A DNA stretch of 64,000 nt from Collinsella sp. (lineage in GTDB: Bacteria > Actinomycetota > Coriobacteriia > Coriobacteriales > Coriobacteriaceae), in the NCBI GenBank assembly GCA_019419455.1, contig DXZW01000014.1, forward strand, positions 1-64,000, read 5' to 3'. Shown piece after piece: positions 1 to 7,901 of the stretch. The translations under genes were made by a program, and so were the position numbers. Within the stretch, counting starts at the first letter, position 1, and each line of letters begins with the position of its first letter. The notes under the pieces are model-generated. The model was not told the origin of the DNA. It made no database searches and worked only from the letters and a program-made list of their open reading frames with translations.

Positions 1-42
1 GCGCATTCGGCGAGATGCGTTTGCGAAAGTGGTCAATTTTAG

Positions 43-264
43 ATTGACGCTAACAGGCACCAGCCGAAGCTCATGCCAAGGGACACGGGCGTGCCCCTCG
101 AGATAAGGATGCACGGGAGGAAGGGGTCCGAGCGGCTCCTGCGGCGGCGCGAGGAGATGCTCGCCCGCGGCATGCCCGCGGCGAAGGCCAACGCGGCCAC
201 CGCGGCCGAGCTCGTGAGGTGGCTCTGGGCCCTCGGCATGATGTGCCGGGAGGGCGCGGAATAG
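43..264 (+). pseudogene. C-terminal fragment of a probable IS110-family transposase
   Basis: The frame downstream of a stop at 40-42 encodes a basic, helical tail (LEIRMHGRKGSERLL ... ARGMPAAKANAATA ... LVRWLWALG) like the extreme C-terminus of IS110-type transposases, where a helix ending in a W-A-L motif follows an R-G-x-P segment. The N-terminal DEDD domain and the catalytic Ser region are missing. Upstream DNA to the window edge has stops, so the gene is broken. A start at the ATG at 73 would make only 63 residues. Family assignment is by pattern only and is moderately uncertain. Confidence 0.45.
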
Positions 265-540
265 ACATAGCCCCCGTCCCGGCGAGCCGGGCGGCCTTCG
301 GGGATACCCCCTATTTCGCTGTGCGCGCGGAGCCCTCCGCATGCGCCCCGACAGACTTGGGGAACCCCGCCGAAGGAATGGAGTGCGGGCCGACAGAACG
401 GTATCCGCGGATATGAGACTGAGCCGAAGGCGTCGACGACATGCCGGGGGCGGACCGGGACGGGTTAACGGCAGGCCCCGCCGACCGATTGCAAGCGGTC
501 GGCGGGGCCATTGTGGCTCTTGACAGCGGATTGGGTCATA
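265..540. other. Structured non-coding tail after the transposase fragment
   Basis: No convincing gene is present. The segment is GC-rich and full of short self-complementary stretches. The best is 474-509, a perfect 14-bp stem (GGCCCCGCCGACCG) with an 8-base loop. It is followed by CTCTTGACAGC at about 517, similar to the TTGACA-like ends I associate with IS110 elements. Some IS110/IS1111 elements encode a structured bridge RNA in their non-coding end, so this may be the remnant of such an end. That reading is inference. Confidence 0.3.
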
Positions 541-577
541 TGAGCGAGCGCCGTCCAGGACGTACAAGTTGGCATGA

Positions 578-618
578 AAAAGGCAAGGCATAGACCTTTT
601 GGTCATGCCTTGCCTTTT
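578..618. terminator. Strong bidirectional hairpin
   Basis: AAAAGGCAAGGCAT (578-591) pairs with ATGCCTTGCCTTTT (605-618), extended by GACC/GGTC around a short TTTT loop. The A-rich and T-rich arm ends fit an intrinsic terminator usable on either strand. No intact gene ends directly at it, so it may be left over from a lost gene. Confidence 0.6.
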
Positions 619-660
619 GAATGACAAATTGTCGTCCTGGGCGGCGCGCAGCGTCAACTG

Positions 661-687
661 GTTGCGCGGTTCGTAGAACCGCGCAAC
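661..687. repeat. Short palindromic intergenic repeat, copy 1
   Basis: GTTGCGCGGTTC and GAACCGCGCAAC form a perfect 12-bp stem with a 3-base loop (GTA). A close relative lies at 26998-27025, and both are preceded by a similar AGCGTC-R-A sequence. There is no T-tract, so it is not a classical intrinsic terminator. Confidence 0.6.
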
Positions 688-744
688 ATAAGTGCGCCCC
701 CTCCCGCGCACGGAACGGGAGGAGGCTAAAGGTAGGAGTCTACC

Positions 745-765
745 GGTGGGGTTACCCCACCGGAC
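745..765 (-). terminator. Hairpin downstream of the arcD-like gene
   Basis: CCGGTGGGG and CCCCACCGG form a perfect 9-bp stem about 65 bases past the stop of the transporter gene at 829. A second weaker hairpin built on GATCCT/AGGATC lies between it and the gene. No T-run follows on the minus strand, so this may stabilise the 3' end rather than terminate transcription. Confidence 0.4.
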
Positions 766-828
766 AGACGATGACCAGGTGATCCTTTACAGGATCGTCA
801 TGGTTTCCGTGGGGTACCCAAGGGGTAC

Positions 829-2307
829 TTAGAGCATCACGCAAGCGACGGTCAGGATGATGGCGCAGACGACGGAGAGAGCGACGATGAGCTTAAGAGC
901 AAACTTGAGCCAGGTCGTCCACTCGATCTTGGCCAGGGCAAGACCGCCCATGATGGCGCCGGAGGTCGGGGTGAACAGGTTCACGACGCCGATGGCGGCG
1001 GAGAAGATCATGACCATGACCTCGGGCGAGAAGCCGAGCTTAACAGCCAGCGGTCCCATGATGGGCATGGAGACAGTAGCCATACCGGAGGTCGAGGGGA
1101 TCAGGAAGGACAGGCCGAAGTAGACCAGGAAGCTCATGGGAGCGAAGATCACGCCGGACAGGCCAGCCAGAGCATTGGCGGCAGCGTCGAGGACGTAGAC
1201 GTCGAGGCCGGTGCTAGCCATGAGGACGGAGATACCACGGGCGAGGGCGATGACGAGGACAACGGACATCATGTCGGCAGCGCCGGTGATGAAGGTGTTG
1301 ACGATCTGCTTCTCGGACAGGCCGCCGATAATACCGATCAGGACAGCCATGAGGAAGAACCAGGTGGAAGCCTCGTCGAAGTACCACTGACCAATGGGCA
1401 GGCCGGTGATCAGGGCAGACCAGCCCTGAACGATGGCGTTACCGTCGGCGTCATAGACAGCGCCAGCATCGAAGAAGTTGGCGACGCCCTCGTTAAGGTC
1501 GGCCAGCGGGATGAAGCCGACGATCATGACGACGAAGGTGAAGGCAAAGGCGATCAGAACACCCTTCTGACGACCGGTGAGCTTGACCTCCTTGTGAACC
1601 TCGGAAGCAGCCTTGCCGTGAGCCTCTTCGGCGTCCTTGAGCTCCTGCATCGAAAGGATGGTGGAACCCTTGTCAGCCTTGACCTTCTTGGCATAGCTCA
1701 TGACGAAGAAGATGGACATGGCGGTGGTAACAATCCACAGGACGGCACCGAGGCCGATGATGATGGACTGGTTGACCTCAATGCCAACGCCGGTCAGAGC
1801 GTCGACGGCAGCGCCGACGGCAAACGGGTTAACCGTGGAGCCGAGGCAGCCGCAGCCAGCGCCGAGCAGGACGGTTGCAGCGCCGACCATGGGGTCGAAG
1901 CCAGCAGCCATCATGGTAGCGGCGAGCAGGGCGTAGAAGGGAACGGTCTCCTCGCACATACCATAGGTGGTACCACCGAGGGAGAAGATGAGCATCAGCA
2001 CGGGAATGAGCATGATCTCATTGCCCTTAAGCTTCTGCACCAGAACGGCAATGCCGTTGTCCAGGGCGCCGGTCTCGGTCATCATGCCGAGGAAGCCGCC
2101 GAGGATCATAACGAAGAGGCAGACGGGCAGAGCGTCAGCGAAGCCCTTGACCGGGGCGGTGCAGAAATCGCTCAAGCGGGCAGCGGTAACCGCGCCACCG
2201 GACGTACCGGAGACGATAACGGTAACAACCGCGACGATTGCCAGCAGAGCAAGAAGAATGGTGAACGATGAAGGCATACCGCGCTTTTTCTTAGCGGTCT
2301 CAGTCAT
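829..2307 (-). CDS. YfcC/ArcD-type arginine-ornithine transporter
   Basis: A polytopic membrane protein of about 492 residues in the YfcC / C4-dicarboxylate anaerobic carrier superfamily, with roughly twelve hydrophobic segments. Conserved stretches include the GGTTYGMCEET loop, the glycine-rich GAGCGCLGSTVNPFA segment near residue 150 and a C-terminal FTPTSGAIMGGL. Members next to arginine deiminase genes act as arginine:ornithine antiporters, and this gene lies 3' of arcA1-argF on the same strand, which supports that substrate. I place the start at the ATG at 2307 because an AGGGGGG sequence sits about nine bases upstream. ATGs at 2328 and 2316 lack good ribosome binding sites. The substrate is inferred from context. 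Confidence 0.8.
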   Translation of the reverse strand: MTETAKKKRGMPSSFTILLALLAIVAVVTVIVSGTSGGAVTAARLSDFCTAPVKGFADALPVCLFVMILGGFLGMMTETGALDNGIAVLVQKLKGNEIMLIPVLMLIFSLGGTTYGMCEETVPFYALLAATMMAAGFDPMVGAATVLLGAGCGCLGSTVNPFAVGAAVDALTGVGIEVNQSIIIGLGAVLWIVTTAMSIFFVMSYAKKVKADKGSTILSMQELKDAEEAHGKAASEVHKEVKLTGRQKGVLIAFAFTFVVMIVGFIPLADLNEGVANFFDAGAVYDADGNAIVQGWSALITGLPIGQWYFDEASTWFFLMAVLIGIIGGLSEKQIVNTFITGAADMMSVVLVIALARGISVLMASTGLDVYVLDAAANALAGLSGVIFAPMSFLVYFGLSFLIPSTSGMATVSMPIMGPLAVKLGFSPEVMVMIFSAAIGVVNLFTPTSGAIMGGLALAKIEWTTWLKFALKLIVALSVVCAIILTVACVML

Positions 2308-2409
2308 AGTTCTCATCCCCCCCTTCATAAATCATTTACTGATCTCGCCCGAAGCGGCTCTTCCGTGCCGTGCATGTCGTTCGGTGCGAGATTTTTACCA
2401 GACAAAAGT

Positions 2410-2439
2410 GCTCGGGGTGCGCAGCAATGCACCCCGAGC
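2410..2439 (-). terminator. Terminator hairpin between argF and the arcD-like gene
   Basis: GCTCGGGGTGC pairs with GCACCCCGAGC (11 bp, 8-base loop). On the minus strand the stem is followed by ACTTTTGTC. It lies just past the argF stop and could separate or attenuate expression of the downstream transporter. Confidence 0.6.
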
Positions 2440-2455
2440 GAGATGCTAGATGCTC

Positions 2456-3451
2456 TTACTTGAGCGTAGCGTACATGACAGCCTTGATGGTGTGCATGCG
2501 GTTCTCGGCCTCGTCGAAGACCTTGGAAGCGGGGCTCTCGAAGACCTCGTCGGTGACCTCCTGCTCGGTGATGCCGAACTGCTCGCACTTCTCGGCGCCA
2601 ATCGTGGTGTTGGTGTCGTGGAAGCTGGGCAGGCAGTGCAGGAAGATGGCACCCGGGTTGGCCATAGCCATGACCTCGGAGGTAACGCGATACGGGGTGA
2701 GCTGAGCGATGCGCTCGGCCCAGACCTCGTCGGGCTCGCCCATGGAGACCCAAACGTCGGTGTAGAGAACGTCGGCACCGGTGACGCCGTCCTTGACGTC
2801 GGTGGTCAGCTTGATGGTGCAGCCGTTGGCCTCGGCGATGGGCTTGCAGGCCTCGATGACGTCGTCAGCGGGCATGCACTCCTCGGGGCCGCAGGCCACG
2901 AAGTTCATGCCGAGCTTGGAGCAGACGACCATGAGGGAGCGAGCGACGTTGTTCTTGCAGTCGCCCATGAAGACGAGGGTCTTGCCCTTGATGTCGTAGT
3001 TGAAGTTCTCCTGGACGGTCAGGATGTCGGCGAGCATCTGGGTGGGGTGCCACTCGGTGGTCAGACCGTTCCACACGGGCACGCCGGACTTAGCGGCAAG
3101 CTCCTCGACGTCGTCCTGGGCAAAGCCACGGAACTCGATGCCGTCATACATGCGGCCGAGAACGCGGGCGGTGTCCTCGATGGACTCCTTCTTGCCCATC
3201 TGCGACGAACCCGGATCGAGGTAGGTGACGCCCATGCCCAGATCCATGCCGCCGACCTCGAAGGCGCAGCGGGTACGAGTGGAGGTCTTCTGGAAGAGCA
3301 GGACGATGTTCTTGCCCTCGAGATAGCGGTGAGGAACGCCGGCGCGCTTCATGTCCTTGAAGTTCTTGGAGAGCTTGAGCAGGTACTCGATCTCCTCGGT
3401 GGTGAGGTCGAGGAGCTTGAGGAAGCTACGGCCGGAGAGGTTAACACCCAT
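2456..3451 (-). CDS. argF: Ornithine carbamoyltransferase, catabolic
   Basis: A 331-residue carbamoyltransferase that interconverts citrulline plus phosphate with ornithine plus carbamoyl phosphate. The carbamoyl-phosphate loop STRTR is at about residues 56-60, followed by HPTQ at about 135 and the ornithine-site HCLP near 273. Length is normal for the family. The gene follows arcA1 and precedes the arcD-like transporter, so it probably works as the ArcB step of the arginine deiminase pathway. The ATG at 3451 has an AGGAAA ribosome site. No carbamate kinase is in the window, so the ATP-forming step must be elsewhere. Confidence 0.93.
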   Translation of the reverse strand: MGVNLSGRSFLKLLDLTTEEIEYLLKLSKNFKDMKRAGVPHRYLEGKNIVLLFQKTSTRTRCAFEVGGMDLGMGVTYLDPGSSQMGKKESIEDTARVLGRMYDGIEFRGFAQDDVEELAAKSGVPVWNGLTTEWHPTQMLADILTVQENFNYDIKGKTLVFMGDCKNNVARSLMVVCSKLGMNFVACGPEECMPADDVIEACKPIAEANGCTIKLTTDVKDGVTGADVLYTDVWVSMGEPDEVWAERIAQLTPYRVTSEVMAMANPGAIFLHCLPSFHDTNTTIGAEKCEQFGITEQEVTDEVFESPASKVFDEAENRMHTIKAVMYATLK

Positions 3452-3511
3452 GGTTCGTTTCCTTTCGAAAAAGTGAATTACTAAAAAGTGGTGCCCGTTT
3501 GACGGGCGAAA

Positions 3512-3540
3512 CCGGTGCGGTTGTAGGGGGACCGCACCGG
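3512..3540 (-). terminator. Intercistronic hairpin between arcA1 and argF
   Basis: CCGGTGCGGT pairs with ACCGCACCGG (10 bp, 9-base loop). A second small hairpin, GCCCGT/ACGGGC, lies at 3493-3507. Without a T-run these look more like mRNA processing or stability hairpins, allowing arcA and argF to differ in transcript level. Confidence 0.5.
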
Positions 3541-3547
3541 AACCGTT

Positions 3548-4819
3548 AAAACCTTAGAGGTCCTCGCGCCAGAAGGGCATGCTCATGCAGCGCGGGCCGC
3601 CGCGGCCGCGGGAGAGCTCGGCGGAGGGCACGACGAGAAGGTCCAGGCCCTCCTTGTACAGCACGTCGTTGGTGACGGTGTTGCGGGCGTAGACGCAGAT
3701 CTTGCCGGGCTCGACGCACAGGGTGTTGGAGCCGTCGTTCCACTGCTCGCGGGAGGCCGCGATCGGGTCGCCGCCGCCGCAGGGGATCAGCTTGACCTGG
3801 TCGACGCCGGTGGCGTCCTCCAGGACGTGCTCGAGGGTGTCCTCGATCAGGCGGATGTTCACGTCGCCCGGGTTCTTGCCGGCGGTCAGCTCGTAGACGC
3901 GCAGGGTGCCCATGATGGCGGGGTGGATCGTGAACTTATCGACGTCGATCTGGGTGAAGACCGTGTCGAGGTGCATGAAGGCGCGCGAGACGGGGATGTC
4001 GAAGGCCAGGATGCGCTCGACCTTGGAGTCGGAGTTCCAGAAGATGTTCTGGGCCATGACGTCGATGGCGGCCGCCTGGGTGCGCTGGGAGATGCCGACG
4101 GCGAGGGTCTTCTCGTTGATGTTCAGCACGTCGCCGCCCTCGGTGTGGAACTGGCAGTCGCGGCGGAAGTACAGGGAGACGTCCTTGTAGTCGGGGTGGT
4201 ACTTGAAGACGTACTTGCCGTACAGGGTCTCGCGGTTGCGGGTGACCGAGTACATGCGGTTGAGGTTGACGCCCTCGCCGACGACCGCGAACGGGTCGCG
4301 GGTGAAGTAGAGGTTGGGCATCGGGTCGATGATCAGGTCGGACTCGGACTCGGAGTTGACCAGGGAGTCGAGGGTCGTGGACGCCGTGAGGGGCATGTCG
4401 ATCTCGGCCTTGGTCATGCCGGCCATGGTCTTCTTGACGAACTCGAGGTTGTCCTCGATGGAGTCCAGCTTCTCGCGGACGATCTGCGGCATCTGCTGGC
4501 CGCGGATGCCCGCCTCGGCGATGTACTGGTCGGTGAACTCGGCGCGGGCGCCGGGGACCTGGTCGAACACCTCTGCGACGAGGTTCTCGAGGTAGAGCAC
4601 CTCGACGCCCTGGTCCCTCAGGATCTGGGCGAAGGTGTCGTGCTCCTGCTGCGCGACCTCCAGGAACGGGACGTCGTCGAACAGGAGTCGCTCGAGCTCG
4701 TCGGGCGGCAGGTTGAGGAGCTCGTCGCCGGGACGGTGCAGGCAGACCTTCCTGAGCTTGCCGATCTCGGAAGGCACGTGCAGACCTTTCGTCATGGCCT
4801 CCTACCTTTCTTTCGGGCC
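3548..4819. repeat. Long direct repeat, copy 1 (arcA1)
   Basis: This 1,272-bp stretch appears base-for-base identical by eye to 6630-7901. Identity starts at the AAAACC just past the arcA stop and ends 24 bases upstream of the start codon, just past the ribosome binding site. Outside these limits the copies diverge sharply. This pattern suggests gene conversion rather than a very recent duplication. Confidence 0.85.
3554..4795 (-). CDS. arcA: Arginine deiminase, copy 1
   Basis: A 413-residue arginine deiminase, hydrolysing arginine to citrulline and ammonia in the cytoplasm. The family motifs are present in order: FTRDP near 165, FHTEGGD near 217, a His-Asp motif in MHLDTVF near 275, and the nucleophilic Cys in GGPRCMSMP close to the C-terminus. 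Length is normal. AGGAGG precedes the ATG. It leads a minus-strand run with argF and the arcD-like gene, the classic arginine fermentation set. The encoded protein is identical to that at 6636-7877. Confidence 0.96.
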   Translation of the reverse strand: MTKGLHVPSEIGKLRKVCLHRPGDELLNLPPDELERLLFDDVPFLEVAQQEHDTFAQILRDQGVEVLYLENLVAEVFDQVPGARAEFTDQYIAEAGIRGQQMPQIVREKLDSIEDNLEFVKKTMAGMTKAEIDMPLTASTTLDSLVNSESESDLIIDPMPNLYFTRDPFAVVGEGVNLNRMYSVTRNRETLYGKYVFKYHPDYKDVSLYFRRDCQFHTEGGDVLNINEKTLAVGISQRTQAAAIDVMAQNIFWNSDSKVERILAFDIPVSRAFMHLDTVFTQIDVDKFTIHPAIMGTLRVYELTAGKNPGDVNIRLIEDTLEHVLEDATGVDQVKLIPCGGGDPIAASREQWNDGSNTLCVEPGKICVYARNTVTNDVLYKEGLDLLVVPSAELSRGRGGPRCMSMPFWREDL

Positions 4820-4916
4820 CTTGTCGGGGCAGATTCGTTAGCGCCCCTCCGTGTGAGGCGTTATTGCTGACGACATATTTATATCCAAAATCAGCCCATA
4901 CTTCCACCTTGCCCCC

Positions 4917-4944
4917 GAACGGTTTTATATGAGGGGTGAACGGC
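4917..4944 (-). promoter_or_regulatory. Paired operator-like motif upstream of arcA1
   Basis: Read on the minus strand, GCCGTTC and ACCGTTC occur as direct repeats exactly 21 bp apart (two helical turns), about 120-150 bp upstream of the arcA1 start. The same arrangement is found upstream of arcA2 and again at 5173-5200. The spacing and conservation in otherwise diverged DNA suggest a regulator binding site. The regulator is unknown. Confidence 0.5.
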
Positions 4945-5172
4945 ATACACATATACTTCACGCATGGTACACTTTGACTTAATAAAGTGTATTTACGTGC
5001 TTAAATGCCTTTTTAACCGAAAAATCAATTGGAACTAATCTTTCTTAAACCACCCTCGATTTGCATATTTCACGCAAAGGTATGAATAGAATTCGCAATT
5101 CTTGCTACGTCTCAACCATTTTGATTTTTATTCAGAAAAAAGTTCGTCCTATTCATTTTTAGCAACCAGGCT

Positions 5173-5200
5173 ACCGTTTACCAGACATTGGATACCGTTC
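5173..5200 (+). promoter_or_regulatory. Third ACCGTTY pair with 21-bp spacing
   Basis: ACCGTTT at 5173 and ACCGTTC at 5194 are direct repeats with the same 21-bp period as the motifs before arcA1 and arcA2, but on the opposite strand. No plus-strand gene follows, so if functional it probably acts on arcA1 from about 400 bp upstream. Confidence 0.45.
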
Positions 5201-5290
5201 ACCGGAAGCTCAGTATAAGGCCCATCGAATACACCGCCTGCTTTTCGCCTCCATTTGTAACAAGTTGACTTTTTTGGCGGTAAAGATAAA

Positions 5291-5321
5291 CAGACCCGCT
5301 CCCCCAAAGGGAGCGGGTCTG
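5291..5321 (-). terminator. Terminator of the aminotransferase gene
   Basis: CAGACCCGCTCCC pairs perfectly with GGGAGCGGGTCTG (13 bp, 5-base loop). On the minus strand it is followed by TTTATCTTT, a good intrinsic terminator about 55 bases past the aminotransferase stop. Confidence 0.8.
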
Positions 5322-5375
5322 CATTCGGTACATCTAGGGCCCAGAAAGGTTTAGGCCCTCGAAAACCTCAAGGGG

Positions 5376-6500
5376 CTAACGATCGAACTCGGCCAGTGCC
5401 TCGCCCAGAAGCCTCAGGCCCTCGCGAAGAACGTCTTCACTCGCGCAGTAGCCCAGACGCGCGCCGCAGGGAAGCTCAAAGCGGCTGCCGGGAACCAGCA
5501 GCACTCCCCTCTCGGCCAACAGGCGCTTGCAGAACTCCTCATCGTCCTCGGGAATATCCAGCTGGATAAACGAGGTGGACACGCCCTGCGGGGCCGTCCA
5601 GGAGACACGATGCTGCGTATCGATCCAAGCCTGCGCGATATCGCGATTGCCAAACACAATCTTGCGGTTGCGCTCGAGAATCTTGTCCTTGTGCTCAAGC
5701 ACGTAGGTCGCTAGGGCGTCGTTGAACACGCCGCCGCAGATCATGGTGTAGTCACGATACGTGCGGATGCGGTTGGAAACCTCTTCGTCGGCCACGACCC
5801 AGCCCACGCGGGCCGCAGGCGTCGAATAGGTCTTGGACACCGAGTTGGTGACGATAGCCTTCTCGTACACGTCAGCCATCGACATAAAGGACTCGGTGTT
5901 CTCGAGCGGCAGATACACCTCGTCGCACAGCACGTAGGCGCCCACCGAACGGGCGATCTCGGCAATCTGGCCGAGCGTATCGGCATCGAGCACCGTACCG
6001 ATGGGATTCGATGCGTTATTGATGCAAATGAGCTTGGTGTTGGGGCGCACCGAGCGCTTGAGCTCCTCGATATCGGGCTTCCAGCCGAGCTCCTCGCGAA
6101 GCTCCCAATACTCGACCTCGGCACCGAGCGTACGCGGAATCTCATAGAGCGGCGCATAGGTAGGCCACTCGGCAATCACGTGATCGCCGGGCTCGACAAC
6201 AGCCATGATGGCATTGAGGTTAGCACCCGTACAGCCATTGGTCTGCAAAATGTGATCGGGATTGACCTCGCGACGATACAGCTTGGCGACTTCGGCCTTA
6301 AACTCCGGCGAACCCTCGATCCAGCCGTAATTCATCTTCTCGCGATCCAGGCGCTCGTAGAACGTAGCACCGTCCTGCTCGTCAAGTGCGCGAAGCTCAC
6401 CCATGGTCAGCGACGAGATCGTCGACTGAGCGATATCCCAGGTAGCACTCTTCTCCCAAACGTTGAGCCATTCCTCAACGCCAATTGTCTTGATGTCCAT
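5376..6500 (-). CDS. Class I/II pyridoxal-phosphate aminotransferase
   Basis: A 374-residue fold-type I aminotransferase. Visible features are the cofactor-stacking region around GCTGANLNAI, the NNASNPIGTVL segment, the DEVYLPLE Asp/Tyr motif and the Schiff-base Lys in SVSKTYSTPAARVGW. The ATG at 6500 is chosen because AAGGTGG lies just upstream. The frame is open further upstream to 6584, but that part looks non-coding. The gene follows arcA2, so it may act on an amino acid linked to arginine breakdown. The substrate cannot be read from sequence. Confidence 0.8.
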   Translation of the reverse strand: MDIKTIGVEEWLNVWEKSATWDIAQSTISSLTMGELRALDEQDGATFYERLDREKMNYGWIEGSPEFKAEVAKLYRREVNPDHILQTNGCTGANLNAIMAVVEPGDHVIAEWPTYAPLYEIPRTLGAEVEYWELREELGWKPDIEELKRSVRPNTKLICINNASNPIGTVLDADTLGQIAEIARSVGAYVLCDEVYLPLENTESFMSMADVYEKAIVTNSVSKTYSTPAARVGWVVADEEVSNRIRTYRDYTMICGGVFNDALATYVLEHKDKILERNRKIVFGNRDIAQAWIDTQHRVSWTAPQGVSTSFIQLDIPEDDEEFCKRLLAERGVLLVPGSRFELPCGARLGYCASEDVLREGLRLLGEALAEFDR

Positions 6501-6540
6501 GGCCACCTTATCCGTTGTTAATTTAACGTCATTAAACATG

Positions 6541-6574
6541 AATGGGACGGTGCGAAAGATCCGCATCGTCCCAT
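6541..6574 (-). terminator. Hairpin between arcA2 and the aminotransferase
   Basis: AATGGGACGGTGCG pairs with CGCATCGTCCCATT around AAAGATC, 13 of 14 pairs. It lies past the arcA2 stop and upstream of the aminotransferase start, so it may attenuate read-through. A small AAGACC/GGTCTT hairpin precedes it near 6610-6626. Confidence 0.5.
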
Positions 6575-6629
6575 TGGGAGACATCTAATGGCAGCTAGAT
6601 GTTTGTATTAAGACCTGTACGGGTCTTTG

Positions 6630-7901
6630 AAAACCTTAGAGGTCCTCGCGCCAGAAGGGCATGCTCATGCAGCGCGGGCCGCCGCGGCCGCGGGAGAGCT
6701 CGGCGGAGGGCACGACGAGAAGGTCCAGGCCCTCCTTGTACAGCACGTCGTTGGTGACGGTGTTGCGGGCGTAGACGCAGATCTTGCCGGGCTCGACGCA
6801 CAGGGTGTTGGAGCCGTCGTTCCACTGCTCGCGGGAGGCCGCGATCGGGTCGCCGCCGCCGCAGGGGATCAGCTTGACCTGGTCGACGCCGGTGGCGTCC
6901 TCCAGGACGTGCTCGAGGGTGTCCTCGATCAGGCGGATGTTCACGTCGCCCGGGTTCTTGCCGGCGGTCAGCTCGTAGACGCGCAGGGTGCCCATGATGG
7001 CGGGGTGGATCGTGAACTTATCGACGTCGATCTGGGTGAAGACCGTGTCGAGGTGCATGAAGGCGCGCGAGACGGGGATGTCGAAGGCCAGGATGCGCTC
7101 GACCTTGGAGTCGGAGTTCCAGAAGATGTTCTGGGCCATGACGTCGATGGCGGCCGCCTGGGTGCGCTGGGAGATGCCGACGGCGAGGGTCTTCTCGTTG
7201 ATGTTCAGCACGTCGCCGCCCTCGGTGTGGAACTGGCAGTCGCGGCGGAAGTACAGGGAGACGTCCTTGTAGTCGGGGTGGTACTTGAAGACGTACTTGC
7301 CGTACAGGGTCTCGCGGTTGCGGGTGACCGAGTACATGCGGTTGAGGTTGACGCCCTCGCCGACGACCGCGAACGGGTCGCGGGTGAAGTAGAGGTTGGG
7401 CATCGGGTCGATGATCAGGTCGGACTCGGACTCGGAGTTGACCAGGGAGTCGAGGGTCGTGGACGCCGTGAGGGGCATGTCGATCTCGGCCTTGGTCATG
7501 CCGGCCATGGTCTTCTTGACGAACTCGAGGTTGTCCTCGATGGAGTCCAGCTTCTCGCGGACGATCTGCGGCATCTGCTGGCCGCGGATGCCCGCCTCGG
7601 CGATGTACTGGTCGGTGAACTCGGCGCGGGCGCCGGGGACCTGGTCGAACACCTCTGCGACGAGGTTCTCGAGGTAGAGCACCTCGACGCCCTGGTCCCT
7701 CAGGATCTGGGCGAAGGTGTCGTGCTCCTGCTGCGCGACCTCCAGGAACGGGACGTCGTCGAACAGGAGTCGCTCGAGCTCGTCGGGCGGCAGGTTGAGG
7801 AGCTCGTCGCCGGGACGGTGCAGGCAGACCTTCCTGAGCTTGCCGATCTCGGAAGGCACGTGCAGACCTTTCGTCATGGCCTCCTACCTTTCTTTCGGGC
7901 C
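6630..7901. repeat. Long direct repeat, copy 2 (arcA2)
   Basis: Second copy of the 1,272-bp arcA repeat, offset 3,082 bp from copy 1. The first different base after the shared CGGGCC is at 7902. The two upstream regions still align in patches (for example the run CCCCCGAACGGT), showing an older duplication whose coding part has been homogenised. Confidence 0.85.
6636..7877 (-). CDS. arcA: Arginine deiminase, copy 2
   Basis: A 413-residue arginine deiminase whose protein is identical to the product of 3554-4795, with the same FTRDP, FHTEGGD, MHLDTVF and GGPRCMSMP motifs and the same AGGAGG ribosome site. It precedes an aminotransferase instead of argF. Its upstream region differs from that of copy 1 apart from the ACCGTTC pair, so the two copies could be expressed under different conditions while making the same enzyme. 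Confidence 0.96.
   Translation of the reverse strand: MTKGLHVPSEIGKLRKVCLHRPGDELLNLPPDELERLLFDDVPFLEVAQQEHDTFAQILRDQGVEVLYLENLVAEVFDQVPGARAEFTDQYIAEAGIRGQQMPQIVREKLDSIEDNLEFVKKTMAGMTKAEIDMPLTASTTLDSLVNSESESDLIIDPMPNLYFTRDPFAVVGEGVNLNRMYSVTRNRETLYGKYVFKYHPDYKDVSLYFRRDCQFHTEGGDVLNINEKTLAVGISQRTQAAAIDVMAQNIFWNSDSKVERILAFDIPVSRAFMHLDTVFTQIDVDKFTIHPAIMGTLRVYELTAGKNPGDVNIRLIEDTLEHVLEDATGVDQVKLIPCGGGDPIAASREQWNDGSNTLCVEPGKICVYARNTVTNDVLYKEGLDLLVVPSAELSRGRGGPRCMSMPFWREDL

Larger units (their letters stand above)
4820..5290. other. AT-rich regulatory gap upstream of arcA1
   Basis: About 470 bases with no plausible gene, much more AT-rich than the flanks. It holds the arcA1 promoter region, including a TATATTT/TATAAAT-like stretch near 4875 on the minus strand, and the ACCGTTC pairs at 4917-4944 (minus) and 5173-5200 (plus). 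Confidence 0.5.
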
